NCBI GenBank assembly: GCA_016788205.1 | Contig: JAEUTA010000002.1 | Coordinates: 62,001-126,000, forward strand | DNA: 64,000 bases | Reading direction: 5' to 3' | From: Flavobacteriales bacterium | GTDB taxonomy: Bacteria; Bacteroidota; Bacteroidia; Flavobacteriales_F; PHOS-HE28 | Shown here: positions 1 to 7,884 of the stretch, one piece after another | How the letters are laid out: each line of letters opens with the position of its first letter | How positions within the stretch are numbered: position 1 is the stretch's first letter | The notes under the pieces: model-generated | Database searches by the model: none | What the model saw: only the letters and a program-made list of their open reading frames with translations | What the model was told of the DNA's origin: nothing | Translations under genes and position numbers: made by a program

Positions 1-22
1 GCGGCCGGCAAGCGCTGAATGC

Positions 23-89
23 GAACCGCAGAGACGCTGAGCTGCACTGATCTCCCTCACCCGCAGCGTCTCCGCGACGCTGCGGTGAA
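23..89. repeat. Dispersed palindromic repeat, family A
   Basis: An imperfect inverted repeat. GAGACGCTG at 31-39 pairs exactly with CAGCGTCTC at 64-72, and the right side ends in the family signature GCGGTGAA. The same GC-rich signature (CCGCAGAGACGC or CCGCAAAGACGC) recurs near 11.0, 12.46, 30.7 and 63.6 kb. It lies just beyond the 3' end of the minus-strand DsbA-family gene and may form that gene's transcript end, which is inferred. Confidence 0.7.
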
Positions 90-98
90 CTCCGCCCG

Positions 99-875
99 CT
101 ACTTCACCGCGCTCCGCTCCTTCCACGCCTGCTCCAAGGCGCCCAGGAAATGTGCGCTCTGCTGTGCACCACTGACGCCGTACTTGCGATCGATCACGAA
201 AAAGGGCACACCGCGGATGCCGAGCTGTTGCGCCTCGCTTTCGTCAGCGCGCACCTCTTCGGTGAAGCCCTTGCCGGCGAGCATGGCGGCCACTTCGGCG
301 CCGTTGAGGCCGATCTCCTGTGCCAGCCGCACCAGGCTGGCATGGTCCGCGAGGTGCACGCCCTCCACGAAGTAGGCGCGGAACAAGCGCTCCTCGGCCT
401 CGGCGCCCTTGCCTTTCGTTTTCGCGTACTGGATAAGGCGGTGCGCATGGAACGAGTTGCCGATGACTGCCCTTTCCATCCGGTAGTCGAGCCCCACCGT
501 CTTCGCGCGGTCCACCACGCCCTGCACACGGGCCTTGGCATCATCGCGGGTGCCGCCATACTTGCTCACGAGCATGCCGTACATGTCGTGCTCGCTGCGC
601 TCGGGCGCGTGGGGGTCCAGCTCGAAGCTCTTCCACACTACGGTGACATCGGCCTTGTGGGCGAACCGTTCCAGCGCCGTTTCGAACTCGCGCTTGCCGA
701 TGTAGCAGAAGGGACAAACGACATCGCTCCAGATCTCGATGGTCATGGTCTTGGTGGATGGCGCCGTGCTGGTGGCAGGAGCGGGTAAGGGTTGCAGGAA
801 TTGGGCCGTGGCAGAAGCGGACAGGACGAGCAGGAGGCTGGTGGACAGCACGGCGCGACGAGTCGACCTCAGCAT
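99..875 (-). CDS. DsbA family oxidoreductase (FrnE-like) with signal peptide
   Basis: A thioredoxin-fold thiol oxidoreductase of the FrnE/2-hydroxychromene-2-carboxylate isomerase branch. The active site CPFC is at residues 54-57 and the cis-proline motif GVPFF is near the C-terminus. The ATG at 875 gives 258 aa and a hydrophobic signal-like N-terminus ending in SATAQ, followed by a Pro/Ala/Thr-rich linker. Most FrnE proteins lack a signal and start close to the CxxC; here that start would be the internal ATG at 746. A promoter-like GATCTTTG lies 4 nt upstream of 875 on this strand, which supports the longer form and so a periplasmic location. The substrate is unknown. It is transcribed divergently from the LysM operon. 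Confidence 0.85.
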   Translation of the reverse strand: MLRSTRRAVLSTSLLLVLSASATAQFLQPLPAPATSTAPSTKTMTIEIWSDVVCPFCYIGKREFETALERFAHKADVTVVWKSFELDPHAPERSEHDMYGMLVSKYGGTRDDAKARVQGVVDRAKTVGLDYRMERAVIGNSFHAHRLIQYAKTKGKGAEAEERLFRAYFVEGVHLADHASLVRLAQEIGLNGAEVAAMLAGKGFTEEVRADESEAQQLGIRGVPFFVIDRKYGVSGAQQSAHFLGALEQAWKERSAVK

Positions 876-879
876 GGCA

Positions 880-887
880 CAAAGATC
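880..887 (-). promoter_or_regulatory. Bacteroidota -7 element (GATCTTTG)
   Basis: Read on the minus strand this is GATCTTTG, one base from the TAnnTTTG consensus, ending 4 nt before the DsbA-family ATG at 875. The same octamer precedes the genes at 9977 and 53518. Confidence 0.5.
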
Positions 888-969
888 GTGCGGCTGAACA
901 CGCGCGCGTGGAGAACTACCCCGGAGTATAGCTGCTCGCCTGCGCGCCACCGGCTTGTTTTACGGTTCG

Positions 970-2442
970 ATGCGGCGCGTCCTCCATACCCTCTCCACGG
1001 CATTGGGCCTCTACGCCGCATGCACCGGTGTTGCGCAGGTGACGTGGCGCACGGACAGCCTGATGAGCACCTGGGCGGTGCAGCAACGCCTGGCCGAAGT
1101 GGGCGGTACGCTGGGCCGCGGCGTGGTGCGCGCGGTGGACACGGACGACCTCTACACCGACCTGAAGCGCGAAGCCCCGGGCATACCCGTGTTCGCGGAC
1201 AGCAACGTGGTGCTTTACGCGGACCTCTACGGAGAGCCCTTGCGCGAACAGTTCCGCGTGCTGCTGGGTGTAAGCCAGGTGTATTTCCCCATGATCGAGA
1301 AGGAACTCGCCTTGCAGGGCCTGCCACCGGAGCTGAAGTACCTGCCCATGGCCCTTTCCGCGATGAACACGCAGGCGGCCGCGGCCAACGGTCGCGGTGG
1401 GCTGTGGATGTTGACCTATCCGGTGGCCCTACGCTACGGATTGACCATGACCGGCCACGTGGACGAGCGCCACGACGATGTGAAGAGCACCATGGCGGCG
1501 GGCCGCTACCTGAAGGCGCTGCACGCGCGCTACCGCGACTGGGGGCTCGCCATCATGGCCTTCGCCTGCGGCCCGGCGAACGTGACGCGCGCACAACAAC
1601 GGTCCGGTGGCGCCACGGACTACCGCTCGCTGTACCCCCATTTCACCGAAGGTGAGGCCGAGGTACTTCCGCTGCTGATGGCCTTCATCCACCTTTCGGC
1701 GAACGCCGGGGCACTGGGGCTGGAGCCCATTGAAGTGATGCCGTGGGAAGTGGCCGACACGCTAACCGCCACGCGGCCCATGCAACTGAAGGCACTGGCC
1801 CAGGTGATGCAACTGCCGCTCGCACGCGTACAGGCCCTGAACCCCACGCTGTGCAGCGGGGAAGTGCCCACGGGCCACCCGTTCCACGTGCCGCGCCTGA
1901 TGGCACCGCGCTACGCCACGCTCACCGATTCCATCCAGCGTGTTGAAGAAGCGCTGGCGCAGGCCACCGCTGCGGCATCGCAAGAAGGGACGGAGCAACT
2001 GGTGAGCGTGGTAGTGGAGAAGAGCATCCGCTACAAGGTGCGCAGCGGCGACAACCTGGGCAGCATCGCCGCGAAGCACCACGTTACCGTGCGGCAGATC
2101 CGCTCGTGGAACAACCTACGCAGCGATAGGATCAACGCGGGGCGCACGCTGATCATCAAGGTGAAGAAGCGCGAGCTGGTGAAGCCCACGGAGCCCGAGC
2201 CGCAGCTGCCGGAGGATGAAGGACCGGTGAACAGCACCACGCCCACCACCACGGAGGAACGTGCCGTGAAGCCCGCAGCACCGAAGCCCGTGGCGGCCAC
2301 TTCGTACACGGTGCAGCGCGGTGATACGCTCTACCGCATCGCGAAGCGCTTCCCGGGTCTAACGGCGCAGACCATCATGGAGGCGAACGGCATCAGCACG
2401 GCCATCCGGCCCGGGCAAAAGCTCAAGATCCCGCGTCCATGA
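970..2442 (+). CDS. LysM protein with degenerate lytic transglycosylase domain
   Basis: 490 aa. A signal peptide (ends near GVAQ, about residue 23) is followed by an SLT/MltD-like domain (about 60-230) and two LysM modules in the C-terminal half that should bind peptidoglycan. The SLT fold is recognisable from ELKYLPM, VDERHDDVKSTMAAGRYL and the Asn-rich C-terminal motif. However, the catalytic Glu of the family motif (ES in LxxVESAxN) is Leu129 here, the GLWQ-like motif reads GLWM, and AYNSGPGNV reads AFACGPANV. It is therefore probably a catalytically dead glycan-binding protein. The ATG at 970 is preferred over an upstream TTG because it begins the signal peptide. Its stop overlaps the next start (ATGA), making it the first gene of a four-gene operon. 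Confidence 0.85.
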   Translation: MRRVLHTLSTALGLYAACTGVAQVTWRTDSLMSTWAVQQRLAEVGGTLGRGVVRAVDTDDLYTDLKREAPGIPVFADSNVVLYADLYGEPLREQFRVLLGVSQVYFPMIEKELALQGLPPELKYLPMALSAMNTQAAAANGRGGLWMLTYPVALRYGLTMTGHVDERHDDVKSTMAAGRYLKALHARYRDWGLAIMAFACGPANVTRAQQRSGGATDYRSLYPHFTEGEAEVLPLLMAFIHLSANAGALGLEPIEVMPWEVADTLTATRPMQLKALAQVMQLPLARVQALNPTLCSGEVPTGHPFHVPRLMAPRYATLTDSIQRVEEALAQATAAASQEGTEQLVSVVVEKSIRYKVRSGDNLGSIAAKHHVTVRQIRSWNNLRSDRINAGRTLIIKVKKRELVKPTEPEPQLPEDEGPVNSTTPTTTEERAVKPAAPKPVAATSYTVQRGDTLYRIAKRFPGLTAQTIMEANGISTAIRPGQKLKIPRP

Positions 2443-3932
2443 GGCCGGTGCACGTGCTCCTGTTCCTGCTGGCGGTGATGGCCGGGCTGGGCATCCTGGG
2501 GGCGTTGTTACCGGCGGAAGGTGTGCGCGTGAACGACGCGTTCGCGCTGCGTCTCCCATCGCCCCGCGACGTGCTGTTCCCCATGGAAGAGGAGAAGGTG
2601 GACATCAGCGACATCCTCGCCGTAGCCACCGACTCGGCCGCCACCACCGACACGGAAGCGCTGGCCGACAGCCTGACCGCCGACACCGTAGTGGAAGCCG
2701 TGCAGCCTTTCGTATTCGACACCACCAAACTGCGTCCCTTGGAAGAACGCATCGCGCTGCACTACCCGAACGACGACAAGCGGTTGCTGTGGCCGCTCTT
2801 CGCGAAGTTGGAAGCTGCGAACAGCGGCAAGCACCCCCTGCGGATCATGCACTACGGCGATTCGCAGTTGGAAGGCGACCGCATCACGGCCTATGTGCGC
2901 AACAAACTACAGGCGCAGTTCGGGGGAACCGGTCCAGGCCTGATCGCCGTGGCGGACATCGTGCCGAGCTTCAGCATCGATCGCGTGATCAGCGCCAATT
3001 GGATACGCTACAGCGCCATGGGCCGCAAAGACCGTTCGCAACACCACGCGCGCTACGGGGCATTATCGTCATTCTCGCGTTTCACGCCCATCCTCCCGGA
3101 CACCGCCGCGCTCGACACCATCATTCACGAAGCGGCGGTGACCTTGAAACCCTTGCGTCGTGCTTACGGCAAAGCCCAGCAGTACAACGAGGTGAAGCTG
3201 TACTACGGCTGGCACCGTGCACCCGTCACGCTGGAAGTGAGCATCAATGGTGTGCAGCTCAGCAGCGAAGTGATCGAACCGGCGGACCGCCTGCTCGTAC
3301 GCGAGTGGAAGCTGACCGAAACACCCGCGGAGCTCACCATCACCTTCAAGGGCGTGGACAGTCCGGACGTCTACGGCCTATCGCTGGAAAGCAGGACCGG
3401 AGTTGCGGTGGACAACATCGCCGCCCGTGGTGCGGCGGGGTACGAATTCCGCAAGGCCGATCAAGGGTTGCTCGTCGCCATGTACAACGACCTGGACGTG
3501 GAACTGCTGATCCTGCAATACGGTGGGAACGTGATACCCAACCTGAAGAGCGCGGAGGAAGCGGCGCAGTACGGACGTTTCTTCGGCGCACAGATCGCGC
3601 GGTTCAAAAAGATGATACCGGGCGTCTCCGTGATCGTGATCGGCCCTAGCGACATGAGCATCAAGGAAGGAGAGGCCTACGTGACACGACCGTTCCTGGA
3701 AGAGGTGCGCGATGCGATGAAGACCAGCTCACTGGCCCAGGGCGCGGTGTTCTGGGACATGTACGAAGCCATGGGCGGCCGCAACAGCATGGTGAGCTGG
3801 GTGACGGCGAACCCACCGCTGGCCGCTACGGACTACACCCACTTCAGTCCTCAAGGCGCGAAAAAAGTGGGCGAGCTGTTCTACACCGCCTTGATCAACG
3901 ATTTCGCCGGGTACTATGGTTCCAAGCAATAA
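2439..3932 (+). CDS. SGNH/GDSL-family hydrolase or acyltransferase, membrane-anchored
   Basis: 497 aa. One N-terminal membrane segment (about residues 5-26) is followed by a Ser/Thr/Asp-rich linker and an SGNH domain. Block I is HYGDSQ (nucleophile Ser), a Gly/Asn block is YGGNV, and the C-terminal block is DYTHFSP, which supplies the Asp-x-x-His dyad. Enzymes of this fold are esterases, or O-acetyltransferases such as PatB. The start overlaps the preceding LysM gene by 4 nt, and a homologous SGNH gene and an MBOAT gene follow, so a role in periplasmic O-acylation or deacylation of a glycan is inferred. The substrate is not shown by the sequence. Confidence 0.8.
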   Translation: MRPVHVLLFLLAVMAGLGILGALLPAEGVRVNDAFALRLPSPRDVLFPMEEEKVDISDILAVATDSAATTDTEALADSLTADTVVEAVQPFVFDTTKLRPLEERIALHYPNDDKRLLWPLFAKLEAANSGKHPLRIMHYGDSQLEGDRITAYVRNKLQAQFGGTGPGLIAVADIVPSFSIDRVISANWIRYSAMGRKDRSQHHARYGALSSFSRFTPILPDTAALDTIIHEAAVTLKPLRRAYGKAQQYNEVKLYYGWHRAPVTLEVSINGVQLSSEVIEPADRLLVREWKLTETPAELTITFKGVDSPDVYGLSLESRTGVAVDNIAARGAAGYEFRKADQGLLVAMYNDLDVELLILQYGGNVIPNLKSAEEAAQYGRFFGAQIARFKKMIPGVSVIVIGPSDMSIKEGEAYVTRPFLEEVRDAMKTSSLAQGAVFWDMYEAMGGRNSMVSWVTANPPLAATDYTHFSPQGAKKVGELFYTALINDFAGYYGSKQ

Positions 3933-3933
3933 G

Positions 3934-5184
3934 ATGCGCATCATCCAGCGCGGCGTTCTCTTCGCGCTAGGTCTGTGCTGGGGCATGCCGTTGCACGCTC
4001 AGGAGAACCCGCTGCGCACCCCGGACCTGCCCTTCGCCGATGTCGAGGCCAGCAAGCTCCTTTTCCCCGGTGGGCACGAAGCGTGGGACCGCTACCACGG
4101 CAAACTGGACAAGCTGCTGTTGGATGGCACGGGGCAGGTACACATCGCGCACTTCGGGGGATCGCACATCCAGGCGGACATGTGGAGCATGGAACTGCGC
4201 AGCCGCCTGCAGAACGTGGTGCCCGGCGTGAAGGGGGGGCGCGGCTTCATCTTCCCCTACACCATGGCGAAGACGAACAACCCTTACTGGTACGACCCGC
4301 AGTATACCGGCAAGTGGACCAGCGTGAAGAACCTCACCCGAACGGACACCAGCTCGCTCGGCATCAGTGGTTATTCGGTGACCACCGGGGACACGTTGAC
4401 CACCTTGAAGGTGAGCTTCCGGGGCGAGGTGTACAGCGGCTACCAGTTCAACCGCGTCAAGGTGATGCACCGCATGGACAGCAGCTACACGGTGACGGCC
4501 TACAGCAAGGATATCAACGTGCACATCGAGCGGAACGTTGACTTCGCCAAGGGCTACACCGAGTTCGAGTACGACCGCTACGTCGACACGCTGTACCTGC
4601 GTTTCCAGAAGACCGCGCCCGGTCAGCAACGGTTCACCTTGTACGGCATCACGCTGGAAAGCGACGACCCGGGCTTCTTCTACCATGCCAACGGCGTTAA
4701 CGGTGCCAGCACCACCAGCTGGCTGCGCTGCCAACGCTTCGCACAGGAGCTCGCCATACTGAAGCCGGACCTGGTGGTCTTCTCCATCGGCATCAACGAC
4801 GCGCATGACCCGGACTTCAGCGCCGAACGGTACGAGCGCAACTACGACCAGCTCATCACCCGTGCCTTAAAAGCCTCACCCGGCGCGGCCATCCTGCTCA
4901 CCACCAACACGGACAGCTACATCAAACGCAAGTACCCGAACAAGAACGGTGCGGCCGTGCGCGATGTGATGCTGCGCCTTGCCGCGAAGCACGGATGCGC
5001 CGTGTGGGACACGTTCGGGGTGATGGGCGGCCAAACCTCCATCGCCCGGTGGGAAGCGGCCGGCCTGGCGAAGAAAGACCGTATCCACCTGACCCGCCAA
5101 GGCTACGTTGCACTGGGCGACCTCTTGTTCAGCGCACTGATGGAAGCGTACGGCGACCACCTCCGCGGCGCTACCGAACCGTAA
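3934..5184 (+). CDS. SGNH/GDSL-family protein, second copy in operon
   Basis: 416 aa with a cleavable-looking signal peptide (ends PLHAQ). It is a tandem paralogue of the gene before it: block I here reads HFGGSH, so the Asp of GDS is Gly while the Ser is kept. The third block is SIGINDAHD and the last is DRIHLTRQG with the Asp-x-x-His dyad. The ATG at 3934 is chosen because it lies one base after the previous stop and begins the signal peptide; an upstream in-frame ATG at 3916 lies inside the previous gene. One SGNH protein may transfer and the other remove acyl groups, as in Pat/Ape systems; this is inference. Confidence 0.8.
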   Translation: MRIIQRGVLFALGLCWGMPLHAQENPLRTPDLPFADVEASKLLFPGGHEAWDRYHGKLDKLLLDGTGQVHIAHFGGSHIQADMWSMELRSRLQNVVPGVKGGRGFIFPYTMAKTNNPYWYDPQYTGKWTSVKNLTRTDTSSLGISGYSVTTGDTLTTLKVSFRGEVYSGYQFNRVKVMHRMDSSYTVTAYSKDINVHIERNVDFAKGYTEFEYDRYVDTLYLRFQKTAPGQQRFTLYGITLESDDPGFFYHANGVNGASTTSWLRCQRFAQELAILKPDLVVFSIGINDAHDPDFSAERYERNYDQLITRALKASPGAAILLTTNTDSYIKRKYPNKNGAAVRDVMLRLAAKHGCAVWDTFGVMGGQTSIARWEAAGLAKKDRIHLTRQGYVALGDLLFSALMEAYGDHLRGATEP

Positions 5185-5187
5185 CCG

Positions 5188-6879
5188 ATGAGCAGCGCCC
5201 TCCCCCAGCTGAACATGCTCGCCACGGTGGACTGGGGCGGTCTGCTCAACTACGACCCCACTTCGCCGCTCATCTTCACGCGGTTCTTCTTCTGGGGCTT
5301 CTTCGCCGTGGTGTTAGCGGTGCTCAGCGTGGTGTACAAGCAGAGCACGTTGCGCATCGGCTGGCTCACGCTTGCCAGCCTCTTCTTCTACTGGAAGACC
5401 AGCGGCATCTTCGTGGGCCTGCTCTCCTTCTCCATCGCGATGGACCACTTCATCGCCAAGGCCAGCGCCGCAAGTCCCGATGTGCGAAGGAAGAAACTGC
5501 TGCTCGCGCTCAGCATCACGGTGAACCTCCTGCTGTTGTGCTACTTCAAATATGCGCACTTCGTGGTGGACACCATCAACGCCACGTTCGGCACCACGTT
5601 CGAAGCGGTGAACTACTTCGCGCGCTGGGCCAACGCCGCGTGGGATGCGCACTTCATGGAGAACAAGGTGCTGCTGCCGGTAGGGATCAGCTTTTACACC
5701 TTCCATTGCATCAGTTATCAAGTTGATGTGTATCGCGGCCATGTGCAACCGGTGCGGAACATCTCGGACTTCGCGTTCTACGTGAGCTTCTTTCCGGCGC
5801 TGGTCGCTGGTCCCATCATCCGTGCATCGGTCTTCCTGCCGCAGATGGCGAAGGAGTACAGCCTTACGCGTGCGCAATTCGGTCTGGCCATCTTCTGGAT
5901 CCTGAACGGTCTGCTGAAGAAGATGCTGATCGGCGACTACATCGCCGTGAATTTCATCGACCGCGTGTTCTCCGACCCGATGCGCTTCACTGGCTTCGAG
6001 AGCCTGATGGCCGCGTTCGGTTACTCGTTGCAGGTCTATGCCGATTTCAGCGGCTACACGGACATCGCCATCGGTCTTTCGTTGCTGCTCGGCTTCACGC
6101 TTCCAGCCAACTTCAACAGTCCCTACAAGGCACGCAGCACCGCCGAGTTCTGGAAGCGCTGGCACATCAGCCTCAGCACCTGGCTGCGCGATTACCTCTA
6201 CATCCCCATGGGTGGCAACCGTGGCGGGTCGCTGTTCTCGTGGATCATGACGAGCATCGTACTGGCCGTTTTCGTCCTACTCACGGGCAACTTGATGCTG
6301 CCGTTCGTGTTCCTGATCATCGGTGCTGCACTTGCGGTGGTCGCGCGCCTGTGGCCGCCGTTCAAGAACATGATCACCACGAACATCAACCTCATGCTCA
6401 CCATGCTCATCGGTGGTCTGTGGCACGGTGCCAGCTGGATGTTCGTGATCTGGGGCGGCCTCAACGGCATCGGCCTGCTGATCTACAAAGGCTGGTCGCG
6501 CATCAGTCCGTGGAACAAGAGCGAGCATTGGTTCGCGCGGTTCCAAGCCATCGCGATCACGTTCGCGTTCATCACCTTCACCCGCTTCTGGTTCCGCAGC
6601 CCCACGTTGGAACATGTGAACCTGATGCTGGGCCAGATCGGTGGTGATTTCGGCTGGCACCTGGCACCGGATGTGATCTGGGGATTCCGCAGTGTATTCC
6701 TGATGATTTTGCTCGGATTCGTTGTGCATTGGCTGCCAACGAGCACCAAGGACTGGTACCGAAGAAAGTTCGCCGCGTTGCCGTTGTGGGCGATGGCACT
6801 GGCGTGTATCGTCGTGGTAGGCGTGATCTACCAGACGGTGACGGCGGAGGCGGTGCCGTTCATCTACTTCCAGTTCTGA
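5188..6879 (+). CDS. MBOAT family O-acyltransferase (AlgI/PatA/DltB-like)
   Basis: 563 aa, polytopic membrane protein. MBOAT signatures are present: FWKRWHISLSTWLRDYLYIP and the active-site His in GGLWHGASWMF. Members pass acyl groups, usually acetyl, across the inner membrane to a periplasmic partner that acylates alginate, cellulose, teichoic acid or peptidoglycan. It starts 3 nt after the second SGNH gene. MBOAT plus SGNH partners is the usual layout for such pathways; the LysM protein at the head of the operon points to peptidoglycan as the target, which is inference. The length is somewhat above the roughly 470-500 aa common in the family, and the extra length is at the C-terminus. Confidence 0.9.
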   Translation: MSSALPQLNMLATVDWGGLLNYDPTSPLIFTRFFFWGFFAVVLAVLSVVYKQSTLRIGWLTLASLFFYWKTSGIFVGLLSFSIAMDHFIAKASAASPDVRRKKLLLALSITVNLLLLCYFKYAHFVVDTINATFGTTFEAVNYFARWANAAWDAHFMENKVLLPVGISFYTFHCISYQVDVYRGHVQPVRNISDFAFYVSFFPALVAGPIIRASVFLPQMAKEYSLTRAQFGLAIFWILNGLLKKMLIGDYIAVNFIDRVFSDPMRFTGFESLMAAFGYSLQVYADFSGYTDIAIGLSLLLGFTLPANFNSPYKARSTAEFWKRWHISLSTWLRDYLYIPMGGNRGGSLFSWIMTSIVLAVFVLLTGNLMLPFVFLIIGAALAVVARLWPPFKNMITTNINLMLTMLIGGLWHGASWMFVIWGGLNGIGLLIYKGWSRISPWNKSEHWFARFQAIAITFAFITFTRFWFRSPTLEHVNLMLGQIGGDFGWHLAPDVIWGFRSVFLMILLGFVVHWLPTSTKDWYRRKFAALPLWAMALACIVVVGVIYQTVTAEAVPFIYFQF

Positions 6880-7021
6880 GGAGGAATGGAACGCGGGTGC
6901 CGCGGATAAGGCTGATGAGCACGGATCTGATGCCAAGCAAATGCACGTGTATGAACGGGGATAGCGCAGCGTTGGCTATTCATTGACGCGCAGCCCTGTT
7001 CATTTCCGGTTCCTTCAACCC

Positions 7022-7029
7022 TACCTTTC
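7022..7029 (+). promoter_or_regulatory. Bacteroidota -7 element (TACCTTTC)
   Basis: TACCTTTC matches TAnnTTTG at seven of eight positions and ends 5 nt before the ECF sigma factor ATG. The transcript would be nearly leaderless. Confidence 0.5.
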
Positions 7030-7034
7030 CTCCG

Positions 7035-7634
7035 ATGTCGCTTACGGTGAAGTCCATGGATGAAGTAGGTCGCCAAAAGCTGATGGCGGGCTGGGTGAAG
7101 TCCTTCACCGGTGACCTTTCCCGGTTTGCACGCAGCCGGGTGAAGGATCCGGCCGTAGCGGATGACCTGGTGCAGTTGACCTTCGTGAGCGCGTGGCAGA
7201 CCCTGGACAAGTTCGCTGAGCAGAGCTCGCCGCGAACGTGGCTCTTCTCCATCCTGAAGCACAAGCTGGCCGATCATTACCGCAAAGTCTACCGCGAAGG
7301 ACAACGGGTGTCAGGTTTGGACGTGGTGGCCGACGAACCCTCATCGAACGAATTCCAACCCAGCGGACATTGGCACCGCGATCACACACCGGCCGAATTG
7401 CCCGACGCGACCAGCGACGAGGAAAAAGAACGTCTGGACCGTGCCTTGCGGCATTGCCTGGACCTGCTGCCGGAGAACCTGCGTGGGGCCGTGGAGATGA
7501 AATACCTGATGGAGAAAGATGGCGAGGCGATCCAGCAAGCGCTGGGTATCTCGGCCACCAACTACTGGCAGCAACTGCACCGGGCGAAACTGAAACTGCG
7601 TTCCTGCATCCAAGGCCGCTTGACCCGCAACTGA
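7035..7634 (+). CDS. ECF-type RNA polymerase sigma factor
   Basis: 199 aa. The sigma-70 region 2 lies at about residues 20-90 (DDLVQLTFVSAWQ, then a W-L-F motif and KHKLADHYRK), and region 4 helix-turn-helix lies at about 130-192 (LPENLRGAVEMKYL, then NYWQQLHRAKLKLR). ECF factors direct polymerase to a small stress or envelope regulon. The following gene, 4 nt downstream, encodes a small zinc-binding protein with an anti-sigma signature, so the two probably form a sigma/anti-sigma pair. Autoregulation is common for such pairs, but the sequence does not show it here. Confidence 0.9.
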   Translation: MSLTVKSMDEVGRQKLMAGWVKSFTGDLSRFARSRVKDPAVADDLVQLTFVSAWQTLDKFAEQSSPRTWLFSILKHKLADHYRKVYREGQRVSGLDVVADEPSSNEFQPSGHWHRDHTPAELPDATSDEEKERLDRALRHCLDLLPENLRGAVEMKYLMEKDGEAIQQALGISATNYWQQLHRAKLKLRSCIQGRLTRN

Positions 7635-7638
7635 ATCC

Positions 7639-7884
7639 ATGACGCTGATCAGCACCCTGAAGGTCTCCTGCCGCAAGGCTACCGAACTGATGGAGCGGAA
7701 GGAATTCCGTGCGTTGGGCGTTGGAGAAAGCGTGGGCCTGTGGTTCCACATGCACATCTGCGGTGCATGCCGCACCTACGAAAGACAGCGCGAGCAGCTG
7801 GACCGCCTGCTGCACGAACGGGCCGCGAAAGCCGAGGACACGAGCGCATTGGAAGCGCGCATCCTCCGGGAGTTTCAACGCTGA
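7639..7884 (+). CDS. Small soluble zinc-binding anti-sigma factor (ZAS-like)
   Basis: 81 aa with no membrane segment. It carries the ZAS motif H-x3-C-x2-C (His37, Cys41, Cys44) plus Cys11. From memory, this spacing is the same as the redox-sensing anti-sigma factor RsrA, in which Cys11, Cys41 and Cys44 form the zinc/disulfide switch. It follows the ECF sigma gene by 4 nt, so it is inferred to bind that sigma factor in the cytoplasm and release it on thiol oxidation. The 3' end overlaps the convergent PF10136 gene by 10 nt. Confidence 0.8.
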   Translation: MTLISTLKVSCRKATELMERKEFRALGVGESVGLWFHMHICGACRTYERQREQLDRLLHERAAKAEDTSALEARILREFQR

